Source of the DNA: TMED27 sp964350695
Lineage (GTDB): Bacteria > Pseudomonadota > Alphaproteobacteria > Micavibrionales > Micavibrionaceae
Direction of reading: 5' to 3'
Length of the DNA stretch: 64,000 nucleotides
Assembly (NCBI GenBank): GCA_964350695.1
Contig: CAYGKM010000011.1
Coordinates: 8,601-72,600 of the forward strand
In this document: positions 42,252 to 50,792 of the stretch, piece after piece
How positions within the stretch are numbered: the stretch's first letter is position 1
Layout of the letters: each line of letters begins with the position of its first letter
Notes under the pieces: model-generated
Told to the model about the DNA's origin: nothing
What the model saw: the letters and a program-made list of their open reading frames with translations, nothing else
Databases searched by the model: none
Made by a program: the position numbers and the translations under genes

Positions 42252-43463
42252 ATGACCAAAATCAAAGTTAAAAATCCGATCGTAGAAATTGACGGCGACG
42301 AGATGACGCGCATTATTTGGGCGTTCATCAAGGAGCGTTTGATCCTGCCGTATCTGGATGTGGATTTGAAATATTATGATCTTTCCATTCAAAACCGTGA
42401 TGCAACGGATGACCAAGTGACGATTGATGCGGCGAATGCCATCAAGGAACATGGCGTGGGCGTAAAATGCGCGACGATCACGCCCGATGAAGCGCGGGTT
42501 GGAGAATTCGGTCTCAAGAAAATGTGGAAGTCGCCGAACGGGACGATCCGCAATATCTTGAACGGGACTGTTTTCCGCGAGCCGATTACGACGAAGAACG
42601 TGCCGAAATATGTGCCGGGATGGGAGCAGCCGATCATCATTGGCCGCCACGCATTTGGGGATCAGTATAAAGCGACCGATTTGAAAATTCCGGGACCGGG
42701 GAAGCTGGAGCTTGTTTATACGCCAAAGGACGGGACGCCCGAAGTGCATGAGGTTTTTGATTTTCCATCCGCAGGTGTGGGGATGGCGATGTACAACTTA
42801 GATGAAAGCATTGAAGGGTTTGCACGAAGTTCTTTTAATTACGCACTTAATCGCGGCTTTCCCATGTATATGTCGACCAAGAATACGATCTTGAAGCAAT
42901 ATGACGGGAAGTTTATCGAGATTTTTCAGCGCATTTTTGATGCAGAATTTAAAGAGGCCTTTAAGGCGAAGGATTTGTGGTACGAACACCGTCTTATAGA
43001 TGACATGGTCGCGCAGGCGATTAAATCCAAGGGCGGGTTTGTGTGGGCGTGTAAAAATTATGACGGAGACGTACAGAGCGATATTGTGGCGCAAGGGTTT
43101 GGGTCGCTGGGTTTGATGACCTCCGTGTTGTTGACACCTGACGGGAAATGCGTGGAAGCGGAGGCCGCGCACGGAACGGTGACGCGGCATTATCGCGAGC
43201 ATCAAAAGGGTAATTCAACGTCGACGAATCCGATTGCCTCAATTTTTGCGTGGACGCGTGGATTGAAATATCGCGGGGAGTTTGACGGTAGTAACGATGT
43301 CGTGGATTTTGCGAATACGCTTGAGAGGGTGTGCGTCGAGACCGTAGAGGCAGGGCATATGACGAAGGATTTAGCTCTTTTGGTTGGTGAGCAACAAAAA
43401 TGGCTGACAACAACTGAATTTATGGATAAAGTCGTCCAGAATTTAGAAAAGGCGATGAACTGA
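42252..43463 (+). CDS. icd: NADP-dependent isocitrate dehydrogenase, eukaryote-like dimeric type
   Basis: 403 residues from ATG at 42252; nine codons upstream are also open but lack support. Sequence marks: VEIDGDEMTRIIW near the start, CATITPDEARV, SPNGTIRN(ILNGTVFREP), IGRHAFGDQY, and NYDGDVQSDIVAQGFGSLG with EAAHGTVTRHYR. These define the class II NADP enzyme found in mitochondria and many alphaproteobacteria. It makes 2-oxoglutarate in the TCA cycle. The stop shares one base with the start of the L,D-transpeptidase gene. Confidence 0.96.
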   Translation: MTKIKVKNPIVEIDGDEMTRIIWAFIKERLILPYLDVDLKYYDLSIQNRDATDDQVTIDAANAIKEHGVGVKCATITPDEARVGEFGLKKMWKSPNGTIRNILNGTVFREPITTKNVPKYVPGWEQPIIIGRHAFGDQYKATDLKIPGPGKLELVYTPKDGTPEVHEVFDFPSAGVGMAMYNLDESIEGFARSSFNYALNRGFPMYMSTKNTILKQYDGKFIEIFQRIFDAEFKEAFKAKDLWYEHRLIDDMVAQAIKSKGGFVWACKNYDGDVQSDIVAQGFGSLGLMTSVLLTPDGKCVEAEAAHGTVTRHYREHQKGNSTSTNPIASIFAWTRGLKYRGEFDGSNDVVDFANTLERVCVETVEAGHMTKDLALLVGEQQKWLTTTEFMDKVVQNLEKAMN

Positions 43464-44596
43464 TGCGAAAAGCGCAGATTTTTAAGGTTTTAGCAGTAGC
43501 GGTGGTGGCTTATTTGGCTGCCCCTGTTGCGGCTATGGCGGCTGGATATGATAAACCCTATGTCGGCGAGATGATTGATTATAGAGCCGCGCATGAAGAT
43601 ACATTCGTGCATTTGGCCAGAGACTATAATCTTGGTTTTACAGAGCTTCGCGCTGCTAATCCATATGTTGATCCCTGGCTTCCGGGTGCGGGGACGGAGT
43701 TGATTTTGCCAACGATGCATCTTTTGCCTGATGCGCCGCGCGAAGGGATTGTGATTAATGTTGCTGATATGCGTTTTTATGCATTTTTGAATGGTACTGA
43801 AGAGCCTTTTCATACGCCGATTGGTGTGGGGCGAGACGGCCTAGATACACCGATAGGCACGACAACGGTTGTACGCAAGAAGGCTAATCCAACTTGGACG
43901 CCGACGCAGCGGATGCGGGATGAAAAGCCTGAACTTAAAGTTTCTTACGGTCCCGGCCCTGACAACCCGCTGGGTACACATGCAATTTATCTTGGGTGGC
44001 CGACTTATGCTTTTCATGGCACGAATAGGCCGTTCGGTATCGGGCGCCGCGTGAGTTCCGGTTGTATTCGTTTATATCCCGAAAAGATTATAGAAGCGTT
44101 TGATTTGGTTCCTGTCGGCACAAAAGTCACAGTTGTGGACCAGCCGATCAAGCTGGCGTGGATTGACGACAAGCTTTACATGGAAGCACATCCGACATTG
44201 GAGCAATCTGTAGCTATGGAAGAGCGTGCGCAAGTGCCGGAAAAGAAGCTGACCAATGACGAGATGAAATATCTGATTAAGACATCAGGGACGCATCAGG
44301 ATCGTTTGCGCTGGCCTGCTATTCGAAAAGCGTTGAAAGAGCGTAACGGGTTTCCTGTTGTGATTGCCCGCAGACCAAGCATTGATGCCAATGGCGTCGA
44401 GACGGATATAGAAGATGCGGCAGTTGATCTTGGGACGCCTGAAGCGGCGATCGACCTTGTTGAGGGGCACTCCTCAGAAGTGCAGCCTTTAAAAGAGGTG
44501 GCTGATGAGGTTGAAGTAGAGTCGCAGGAAGACCCTCAAAAAACCGTTCAGACAGAGTTCCACGAAGATATGCGGAGCTTTACGCTTAATAACTAG
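43463..44596 (+). CDS. L,D-transpeptidase (YkuD family) with LysM-like region
   Basis: 377 residues; signal peptide ends near AAMAAGYD (about 27). A LysM-like segment (about 45-85, FVHLARDYNLGFTELRAANP) leads to the YkuD domain (about 95-235) with the catalytic block HGTNRPFGIGRRVSSGCIRLYPE: His, Ser-x-Gly-Cys and Arg all present. A hydrophilic tail of some 130 residues follows, rich in Glu and Asp. It should form 3-3 cross-links or attach lipoproteins to peptidoglycan in the periplasm. TGATG overlap with icd. Confidence 0.92.
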   Translation: MRKAQIFKVLAVAVVAYLAAPVAAMAAGYDKPYVGEMIDYRAAHEDTFVHLARDYNLGFTELRAANPYVDPWLPGAGTELILPTMHLLPDAPREGIVINVADMRFYAFLNGTEEPFHTPIGVGRDGLDTPIGTTTVVRKKANPTWTPTQRMRDEKPELKVSYGPGPDNPLGTHAIYLGWPTYAFHGTNRPFGIGRRVSSGCIRLYPEKIIEAFDLVPVGTKVTVVDQPIKLAWIDDKLYMEAHPTLEQSVAMEERAQVPEKKLTNDEMKYLIKTSGTHQDRLRWPAIRKALKERNGFPVVIARRPSIDANGVETDIEDAAVDLGTPEAAIDLVEGHSSEVQPLKEVADEVEVESQEDPQKTVQTEFHEDMRSFTLNN

Positions 44597-44658
44597 GTTA
44601 AAGATTTCATCTGTGGTTTTTCTAACACAGTGTTTGTAGTTTATTGTTCAGCAGACGT

Positions 44659-44690
44659 AAAAAAGGGCCGCTTCACAGCAGCCCTTTTTC
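44659..44690. terminator. Bidirectional terminator between transpeptidase and lipoprotein genes
   Basis: AAAAAGGGC pairs with GCCCTTTTT; inside it GCT pairs with AGC around a TCAC loop with one mismatch. Runs of A on the left and T on the right make it work for both converging genes. Confidence 0.75.
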
Positions 44691-44708
44691 AATTCATTAC
44701 AATAAAGC

Positions 44709-44906
44709 TTATTTAGACTGGTATGTCTTGAACACGCGCTCTGCTTTTTCAGCATCAGCAGGAGTTTTCTTCATTGCGTTGTCTACTTCACCGGCTGTGC
44801 GCTCGGTTGCGTAGCTTGCGCCTGAATCGTATGTTTCTGATGTAGAACATGCGGCTAGTGCCAATACGGAACCTGCGATGCATAGTGTTGTTGCAAACTT
44901 ATTCAT
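44709..44906 (-). CDS. Small lipoprotein
   Basis: 65 residues. The N-terminus is a lipoprotein signal with LALAAC, lipid-modified Cys about residue 20. The mature part of 46 residues is hydrophilic with a helical end (KTPADAEKAERVFKTYQSK), a pattern like small Lpp-type or entericidin-like proteins, though no family is certain. It has its own terminator and, upstream, a poorly matched promoter (TTGTGT, 16 bases, TATGCT). It probably sits in the outer membrane. Confidence 0.75.
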   Translation of the reverse strand: MNKFATTLCIAGSVLALAACSTSETYDSGASYATERTAGEVDNAMKKTPADAEKAERVFKTYQSK

Positions 44907-45130
44907 TTCGACCTCTTAAAAATTAATGGTTAATTGTAAAACTTTAGGCTCATTATGAGCATATGTTTCATTTTCTTGTACACAACTCAAAAGCATTGAG
45001 CACTGTTTTTCAAGCGTTTTTTCACTTTTTTCTATATTTCAGTGCAAATTTGCAACATTTGTGACCAATAACCGTGATTATAAAAAATGTTTCGGGTTTT
45101 GAGGGGCGGTGAATGTGCAAGGAGGCGCGT

Positions 45131-46336
45131 TTACATGCGCTGGTTTTTTGCAACTTGATCGAAATATCTATCGATTCCTATTTTAAGGGCAGTGGCAATT
45201 TTTTTTCTGTGGGCCTGGGTGTTCAGCATACTGGCTTCCTGTTTGTTCGACATGAAGCCGGCTTCAACAAGAACAGACGGGATATCGGGCGCTTTCAGGA
45301 CTGCGAAGCCTGCTGAGCGGTGGGGATCGCCCAATGTTTTCAGACCCTTGCTTCTGAACGTGTCGACGACAGTGTTTGCAAAGAACTTGGATTGGTTCAT
45401 CGTGTCGCGCATCGCCAAATCCATCAGTATGTCGGCAACGTCTTTATCTTCTGTTTCCAAATCCACACCAGCGATCAGGTCGGCTTTGTTCTCGCGCGCG
45501 GCGAGTTTCGCGGTTTGGGCATCGGATGCCTTTTCAGAGAGGGTGTAAACGGACGCACCTTGCACGCTTTTGTTATCAAGAGCATCTGCGTGAATGGAGA
45601 TGAAGAGATCGCCGTTATGTCTTCTGGCGATGTTTACGCGTTCGCGTAACTTTATAAAGACGTCTTTGTCGCGCGTCATGTGAACGCGGTATTTGCCGCT
45701 GCTTACCAACTGACTCTTAAGTTCTTTGGCGAGGGCGAGCGTGATATTTCGTTCGTATAATCCGCCATGTCCGGATGCGCCGGGGTCTACGCCGCCATGG
45801 CCCGCATCAATAATGACCAAGGGTTTTTGGCCGTTATTTTGCGACGGCACAATTTTGGTAGCTTGCTTAGGCGAGGATGGTTCGTCATCCAGATCGCCGA
45901 AGACCTTGTTTTGGGTTTTGGCGAAAACGCTTTCGCTGGCATTGGCAAAATCAATCACAAGGCGGTTTGGCTTTTCGCCGCTGGCGGGCAGGGTGAAGGC
46001 GTTTTGGATGCTGATCGGGCGGTTAAGATCAAAGACGATGCGCGATGTATTCGTATCCAGATTGCCGTGACGGGTGGCGGTGATTCCTGCGGATTGTGGC
46101 TCCTGAACTTGTCCTGCTCTCCATGTGAAAGACGGCAGATCAATGACCATACGATAGGGGTCGGATAGAACGAAGGTGCGGTATTGCGCAGCTTCGCTTA
46201 AGTCCAGAACAAGACGCACTTTGTCGTTATAATCCCCGAAGCGCACGTTTTTGATGTCTAATGCATATGCAGACAGGCTTTGGGCGAGTAGCGCAAAGGT
46301 GAAGGTCAGCAGCAATAATGTGTATTTGCGTATCAA
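45131..46336 (-). CDS. N-acetylmuramoyl-L-alanine amidase, AmiC-like
   Basis: 401 residues: signal peptide (about 1-26), AMIN domain (about 27-140, with RLVLDLSEAAQYRTF) that usually directs the enzyme to the division site, and a zinc amidase_3 domain (about 172-390). Zinc ligands and catalytic parts are visible in VIIDAGHGGVDPGASG, YERNITLALAKEL, LFISIHADA and SVLVEAGFMSN. It splits stem peptides from glycan strands at daughter-cell separation. Confidence 0.94.
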   Translation of the reverse strand: MIRKYTLLLLTFTFALLAQSLSAYALDIKNVRFGDYNDKVRLVLDLSEAAQYRTFVLSDPYRMVIDLPSFTWRAGQVQEPQSAGITATRHGNLDTNTSRIVFDLNRPISIQNAFTLPASGEKPNRLVIDFANASESVFAKTQNKVFGDLDDEPSSPKQATKIVPSQNNGQKPLVIIDAGHGGVDPGASGHGGLYERNITLALAKELKSQLVSSGKYRVHMTRDKDVFIKLRERVNIARRHNGDLFISIHADALDNKSVQGASVYTLSEKASDAQTAKLAARENKADLIAGVDLETEDKDVADILMDLAMRDTMNQSKFFANTVVDTFRSKGLKTLGDPHRSAGFAVLKAPDIPSVLVEAGFMSNKQEASMLNTQAHRKKIATALKIGIDRYFDQVAKNQRM

Positions 46337-46413
46337 GGAAGCGTACTCTTAAAATCGAATGATGCGTTTATAGGTTCAATATTATATACGAAGCCTATGG
46401 TGTAAAGCCTTCC

Positions 46414-47163
46414 TTACAGTTTTAAAAGGCTTTGGACGAGAGCGGGGATGGTTGCCCCTGCAGGCCCGATGATTTGATCGTCGAAGTTGCTGGCGATTTT
46501 TGAGGGCTCAAGATTGCATTCGATGGTAAGCGCACCTGCGCCCCTCGCTTGAGAGACGAACCCCGCGGCGGGGTATACATGCCCCGATGTGCCGATGGCG
46601 ATGAAGAGGTCTGCGTTTTGCAGGGCATCGAAAATTTTGTCCATGGCATAGGGCAGTTCGCCGAACCAGACGATATCGGGGCGCACGCCGCCAGCATATT
46701 CGCATTCCGGACAAATTTCAGCCGTAGACAGGTTTGCGCGTATTTCAAATTTTGTCGTGTGTTCATGGCCTTCATCGCGGGCGCAATGTGTGCAAAAGGA
46801 TTTCAGAACTTCGCCGTGCATGTGAATGAGATTGGCGCTTCCTGCGCGGTCATGCAGATCATCTATGTTTTGAGTGACGATTAAGATGTCTCCGGCCCAT
46901 TTTTGTTCCAGCTCCGCCAAGGCAATATGTGCGGGGTTTGGGGCGGCGGCGAGCACATCGCGTCTGCGCATATTATAGAAGTCATGCACGAGGACGGGGT
47001 CGCGGGCGAAGGCCTCCGGTGTTGCGACGTCTTCGACCTTGTGCCCCTCCCATAAGCCATCACTTGCGCGGAAGGTCTGTAAGCCGCTTTCAGCGGAGAT
47101 TCCCGCCCCTGTTAGGATAACGATAGAGGCGTTTGGACGAAGCTGGCTTAAAATTACACTCAT
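46414..47163 (-). CDS. cobB: Sir2-family NAD-dependent protein deacylase
   Basis: 249 residues from ATG at 47163, which has AAAGG eight bases upstream; a frame extension to 47208 lacks this. Sirtuin marks: VILTGAGISAESGLQTFR, TQNIDDLHDRAG, HMHGEV with the catalytic His, four zinc cysteines (CTHC and CPEC), GGVRPDIVWFGE and IAIGTSGHVYPA. FYNMRRR has the Tyr and Arg of the class III desuccinylase group. Divergent from rne with a hairpin-rich gap between. Confidence 0.92.
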   Translation of the reverse strand: MSVILSQLRPNASIVILTGAGISAESGLQTFRASDGLWEGHKVEDVATPEAFARDPVLVHDFYNMRRRDVLAAAPNPAHIALAELEQKWAGDILIVTQNIDDLHDRAGSANLIHMHGEVLKSFCTHCARDEGHEHTTKFEIRANLSTAEICPECEYAGGVRPDIVWFGELPYAMDKIFDALQNADLFIAIGTSGHVYPAAGFVSQARGAGALTIECNLEPSKIASNFDDQIIGPAGATIPALVQSLLKL

Positions 47164-47205
47164 AAGACCTTTATAAAACAAAGTGTTGTAAAAACGAATC
47201 ACTTT

Positions 47206-47245
47206 CACCTTGCCGAAATCAAAATGCGGGTGTAAGGTGATTTCG
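47206..47245. promoter_or_regulatory. Competing inverted repeats between cobB and rne
   Basis: CACCTT (47206-47211) pairs with AAGGTG (47234-47239), and CGAAATCA (47214-47221) pairs with TGATTTCG (47238-47245). The right arms overlap by two bases, so the two stems compete. Placed in the divergent gap, they could be a protein site or part of the rne leader. No clear rne promoter could be chosen. Confidence 0.4.
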
Positions 47246-47379
47246 ATGTTCGAGCTCTACGGTTTTAGCGCAAAATATTTTTTAAGGTTTCGCGAACTGT
47301 ACAGCTAAAAATTTGATATACGATTTAAGCGCTCAGGCGCCGCTTCCCGCTGTTCGAGCATCTTTCGGGAGCTGGCTGG

Positions 47380-47391
47380 CCTGCGCGCAGG
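47380..47391 (+). promoter_or_regulatory. Palindrome over the rne ribosome binding site
   Basis: CCTGCGCGCAGG is a perfect 12-base palindrome whose 3' end supplies the first bases of the AGGAG ribosome binding site, eight or so bases before the rne ATG. Folding would hide part of the site. RNase E is known to control its own mRNA through the leader in E. coli; a similar role here is an inference. Confidence 0.4.
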
Positions 47392-47401
47392 AGAATACCC
47401 A

Positions 47402-50020
47402 ATGAAAAAGACAATGTTAATTGATGCGACTCACAAAGAAGAAACGAGAGTTGCAGTGGTGGCCGATGGCCGCTTGGAAGAATTTGATTATGAGAGTTCA
47501 TTCCGCAAGCCTTTAAAAGGCAATATCTATCTTGCTAAAGTGACCCGCGTTGAGCCGTCTTTACAGGCTGCTTTTGTGAATTATGGCGGTAATCGCCATG
47601 GTTTCCTTCCTTTCAGCGAAATTCACCCTGATTATTTCCGCATTCCGGTTTCTGATCGCGAGGCTTTGATGGCCGAGCAGGAAGAGGCTTTGCGTGAGCA
47701 TGATGAGCTTGAAGAAGCCGAAGATTCGCATGTTGATCCATCAGAAGATGATGGTGACGATGAAAGTGAAGAGACAGTTGAAACTGTTGATGATGACAAA
47801 GACGAAGTTGAAGAGCTTGGCGGGGATTTAGGGCTTGGCTCTGATGATGACGAAGATGAAGCGGACGATGAAGTCAGCGGAAATACTGAACCGGAACATG
47901 TGCATGAAGACGGCGATGTAAACGGTAATTCTGTTTCTTCCGACGAAGACGAAGATGAAGGTCCGAACGGCAATACTGTTGAAGGCGCTGATGACCAGAA
48001 TAATCGTGGCCGCGGGCGTAATAATAATCGCGGTCGTGGTGGTCGTGGTGGTCGCGGGCGTAATAATAACCGTGGCGGTCAAGGCGGCGGGCGCGGCGGA
48101 AATGCTGCGCATCGCTCTAAACGCGTTGAAAGTTTCGGCGGTGATGATGGAACGGATGATAATAACCGTTTCCGCTTTAACCTTCGCCGTAAATATAAAA
48201 TTCAGGAAGTTGTTAAGCGTGGTCAGATCATGCTTATTCAGGTTTCCAAGGAAGAGCGCGGCAATAAAGGCGCAGCTGTTACCAGCTATCTTTCATTGCC
48301 CGGTCGTTACTGCGTTTTGATGCCGAACTCCCCGCGTGCGGGCGGCGTATCACGCAAAATTTCAAACTACAAAGACCGCGCGAAAATGCGCGATATGATG
48401 AAGGATCTCGAAGTGCCGAAGGGCATGTCGGTTATTCTTCGTACAGCCGGCGTTACGCGCACGAAAACAGAAGTGAAGCGTGATCTGGATTATCTGATGA
48501 AGCTCTGGAATAACATTCGTGAATTGACGCTGGAATCTTCCGCGCCGTCACTTGTGTATGAAGAAGCGGATTTGGTGAAACGCGCTGTGCGTGATCATTA
48601 TTCGCGCGATATCGACGAAGTGCATGTTGCAGGCGAACTTGGCTTTAAGACCGCCAAAGATTTTATGAAGATGATGATTCCTTCGCATGCGAAAAAAGTG
48701 ATCGAATATACCGATACGGGTTTGCCGCTCTTCAATAAATTTAAAGTTGAGGGGCAGATCGCCGAGATTGGTGAAACGACGGTGACTTTGAAATCAGGCG
48801 GATATTTGATTATCAACCCGACAGAGGCGCTTGTTTCTGTTGATGTGAACTCGGGCCGCGCGACGAAAGAGCGTCATATCGAGGAAACAGCCCTGAAAAC
48901 AAACCTTGAGGCCGCGGAAGAAGTTGCCCGTCAGCTTCGTCTTCGTGACCTTGGCGGTTTGATCGTTATCGACTTCATTGATATGGAAGACCGCCGCAAT
49001 AACGGCAAGGTTGAGCGCAAGATGCGCGATGCGTTGTCCGGTGATAAGGCGCGCATCCAAATGGGACGGATTTCATCCTTTGGTTTGATGGAGATGTCTC
49101 GTCAACGTATGAGCGCGTCTTTGGGCGAAACGCAGTTTGAAACCTGTAAGTCTTGTGACGGATCAGGGCGTACGCGCACTGCGGATGCGGCTTCTATCCT
49201 TGTGCTTCGTGATATTGAAGCGGAAGGCGGCAAAAAACGCGCCGCCGAACTCATGGTTCATGTTTCTACGGAAGTTGCGATTTATATCTTGAATAATAAA
49301 CGTCATAATCTGGCTTCTTTGGAGGAGCGCCATGGTTTCCGCATTGTTCTTCGTGCGGATGACAGCCTCGGGGCTTCAGGTTCACGGGTTGAAGTGTCGA
49401 AGCCTTTGGGCAAGGACGATGATGACGAGATTGAGGGCGATGAGAAGCCGGTTGCTTCAAGCTCTCATTCTAATTCTAATTCGAAGTCAGAAGAATCATC
49501 TGATGAAGATGATGACGGTAATCGTAAGCCAAGCCGCAGACGCGGGCGCCGCGGTGGTCGTCGTCGTAACAATAATGACGAGAATCGTGATCAGCATGCT
49601 GATCAAGGGTCAGATCAAGGCAAAGACCAAAAAGATTCTGGATCAGGTTCAAAGGATGATGCCCCGCAAAAAGATGAGTCTTCGAAGGATGAAAAGCAGC
49701 CGAAAGGAGGCGGGCGCAAACCTGCATCTAAAGCGGCTGATAAGTCATCGGACGAGCCTTCAGAACCTAAATCTGAAGAAAGTCCTAAGCCTGCGCGTAA
49801 AGCAGCGGCAGCAAAGAAGGCTGATGCCAAGGATGACAAGAAAGAAGACACAGATGCTAAGGATAAGAAACCTGCATCTAAGGCGAAGAAAGCACCTGCT
49901 AAGGCTGTGAAAGCGTCGAATGATGATGCCGAAGCCAAGAAAGAGGCCGCCGCAGCGAAAGAATATGAAGTTGTGAACGAGCCGCCGAAGTCCAAGAAAA
50001 AAGGCTGGTGGAACAAGTAA
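47402..50020 (+). CDS. rne: Ribonuclease E/G family endoribonuclease
   Basis: 872 residues. The S1 domain begins KGNIYLAKVTRVEPSLQAAFVNYGGNRHGFLPFSEIHPDYF and resumes at YKIQEVVKRGQIMLIQVSKEERGNKGAAVTSYLSLPGRY; about 165 residues (97-262) are inserted between, first very acidic and then, at about 202-233, an RGG/RGN-rich basic run. The DNase-like catalytic site is in LVSVDVNSGRAT and LGGLIVIDFIDM; the zinc link is CKSCDG near 582. The last 200 residues are disordered, Lys/Ala/Asp-rich, the expected scaffold for a degradosome. It initiates mRNA decay and processes rRNA. A split S1 domain is known in alphaproteobacteria. Confidence 0.96.
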   Translation: MKKTMLIDATHKEETRVAVVADGRLEEFDYESSFRKPLKGNIYLAKVTRVEPSLQAAFVNYGGNRHGFLPFSEIHPDYFRIPVSDREALMAEQEEALREHDELEEAEDSHVDPSEDDGDDESEETVETVDDDKDEVEELGGDLGLGSDDDEDEADDEVSGNTEPEHVHEDGDVNGNSVSSDEDEDEGPNGNTVEGADDQNNRGRGRNNNRGRGGRGGRGRNNNRGGQGGGRGGNAAHRSKRVESFGGDDGTDDNNRFRFNLRRKYKIQEVVKRGQIMLIQVSKEERGNKGAAVTSYLSLPGRYCVLMPNSPRAGGVSRKISNYKDRAKMRDMMKDLEVPKGMSVILRTAGVTRTKTEVKRDLDYLMKLWNNIRELTLESSAPSLVYEEADLVKRAVRDHYSRDIDEVHVAGELGFKTAKDFMKMMIPSHAKKVIEYTDTGLPLFNKFKVEGQIAEIGETTVTLKSGGYLIINPTEALVSVDVNSGRATKERHIEETALKTNLEAAEEVARQLRLRDLGGLIVIDFIDMEDRRNNGKVERKMRDALSGDKARIQMGRISSFGLMEMSRQRMSASLGETQFETCKSCDGSGRTRTADAASILVLRDIEAEGGKKRAAELMVHVSTEVAIYILNNKRHNLASLEERHGFRIVLRADDSLGASGSRVEVSKPLGKDDDDEIEGDEKPVASSSHSNSNSKSEESSDEDDDGNRKPSRRRGRRGGRRRNNNDENRDQHADQGSDQGKDQKDSGSGSKDDAPQKDESSKDEKQPKGGGRKPASKAADKSSDEPSEPKSEESPKPARKAAAAKKADAKDDKKEDTDAKDKKPASKAKKAPAKAVKASNDDAEAKKEAAAAKEYEVVNEPPKSKKKGWWNK

Positions 50021-50063
50021 TCTCTTCCATCGTTTTTCGTTTAGAATTGTAAATAATTTGAGA

Positions 50064-50093
50064 AGCGGCCTCTGAAAAGGGGCCGTTTTTTTA
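50064..50093 (+). terminator. Intrinsic terminator of rne
   Basis: CGGCCTC pairs with GGGGCCG (one G-T), loop TGAAAA, then seven T. Starts 44 bases past the rne stop. The T tract overlaps the stop codon of the converging pilin-like gene. Confidence 0.8.
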
Positions 50094-50783
50094 TCGCGGA
50101 AGAAGGACGTAGTAGAAATAGACCTTGTCTGAATCGTTGGCATCAACGAAGCAGCCTGCGGTTTTTCGGTTAAGCTCAAACGGTGTTGGGTCACCATCAA
50201 GCAGGGTTGGCCCGCCTGTGGGGTATGTGCCGTCAAAGACGGTTGTGTCTATGCCCGTGGTTTCAACGGGCAGCGTGCCGGGCGTTCCCACGCCTAAATC
50301 ACGGTTGATTTGAATGCAAAGATCGGAGCTGATATCGGGCATAAGCATGATGAGGTCATTGCCCGTGCCGTCTGCGGTTGAGCCAACCGGCCCTGCGGTC
50401 GTGCCGACATTATTTGCCCCTGTGAAGATCCAATCTGCTCCGCTATTGGCCGAGTTAAATTCTTTATATGACAGGCCTGCGCCCTCGACATGGAAGACGC
50501 GGCACGCTGTGGTGGTACAATTTGCATTTGCCGCGATTGCGGGGGCGGCATTTTCGAATGAGATGTCGTTTTCAGACACGCCGCGCAGGGTCATTTCCTG
50601 AATGCCGGATTCTAAAGACTTGGCGTAGCGCAGGATTTGACCGCCGCTGATGCGGAGCTGTTCGATGTCACCGCTTTGGTCAACGACAGAGCCGCTGCGG
50701 GATAAAACCATTGTCAGCATGCCCAGCAGAGCGACCGCAATTAATATAAACCAAAGAACATTACCGTTTTGTGAATTTCTCAT
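50091..50783 (-). CDS. Exported pilin-like protein
   Basis: 230 residues. A short polar start, MRNSQNGN, is followed at once by one hydrophobic helix (VLWFILIAVALLGMLTMVL) and an amphipathic extension with Gln and Arg, as in type IV pilins and pseudopilins. The usual glutamate five residues after the processing glycine is not there, so classical pilin assembly is unsure. The remainder is a Gly/Thr/Asp-rich globular part with two cysteine pairs. It begins nine bases after the dehydrogenase stop, in one transcript with it. Precise family not known. Confidence 0.6.
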   Translation of the reverse strand: MRNSQNGNVLWFILIAVALLGMLTMVLSRSGSVVDQSGDIEQLRISGGQILRYAKSLESGIQEMTLRGVSENDISFENAAPAIAANANCTTTACRVFHVEGAGLSYKEFNSANSGADWIFTGANNVGTTAGPVGSTADGTGNDLIMLMPDISSDLCIQINRDLGVGTPGTLPVETTGIDTTVFDGTYPTGGPTLLDGDPTPFELNRKTAGCFVDANDSDKVYFYYVLLPR

Positions 50784-50792
50784 AGGAATATA

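Noticed and set aside
49332..49910. 192-residue plus-strand frame inside rne
   Set aside because: Met/Arg/Lys-rich out-of-frame shadow of the low-complexity C-terminal tail of RNase E.
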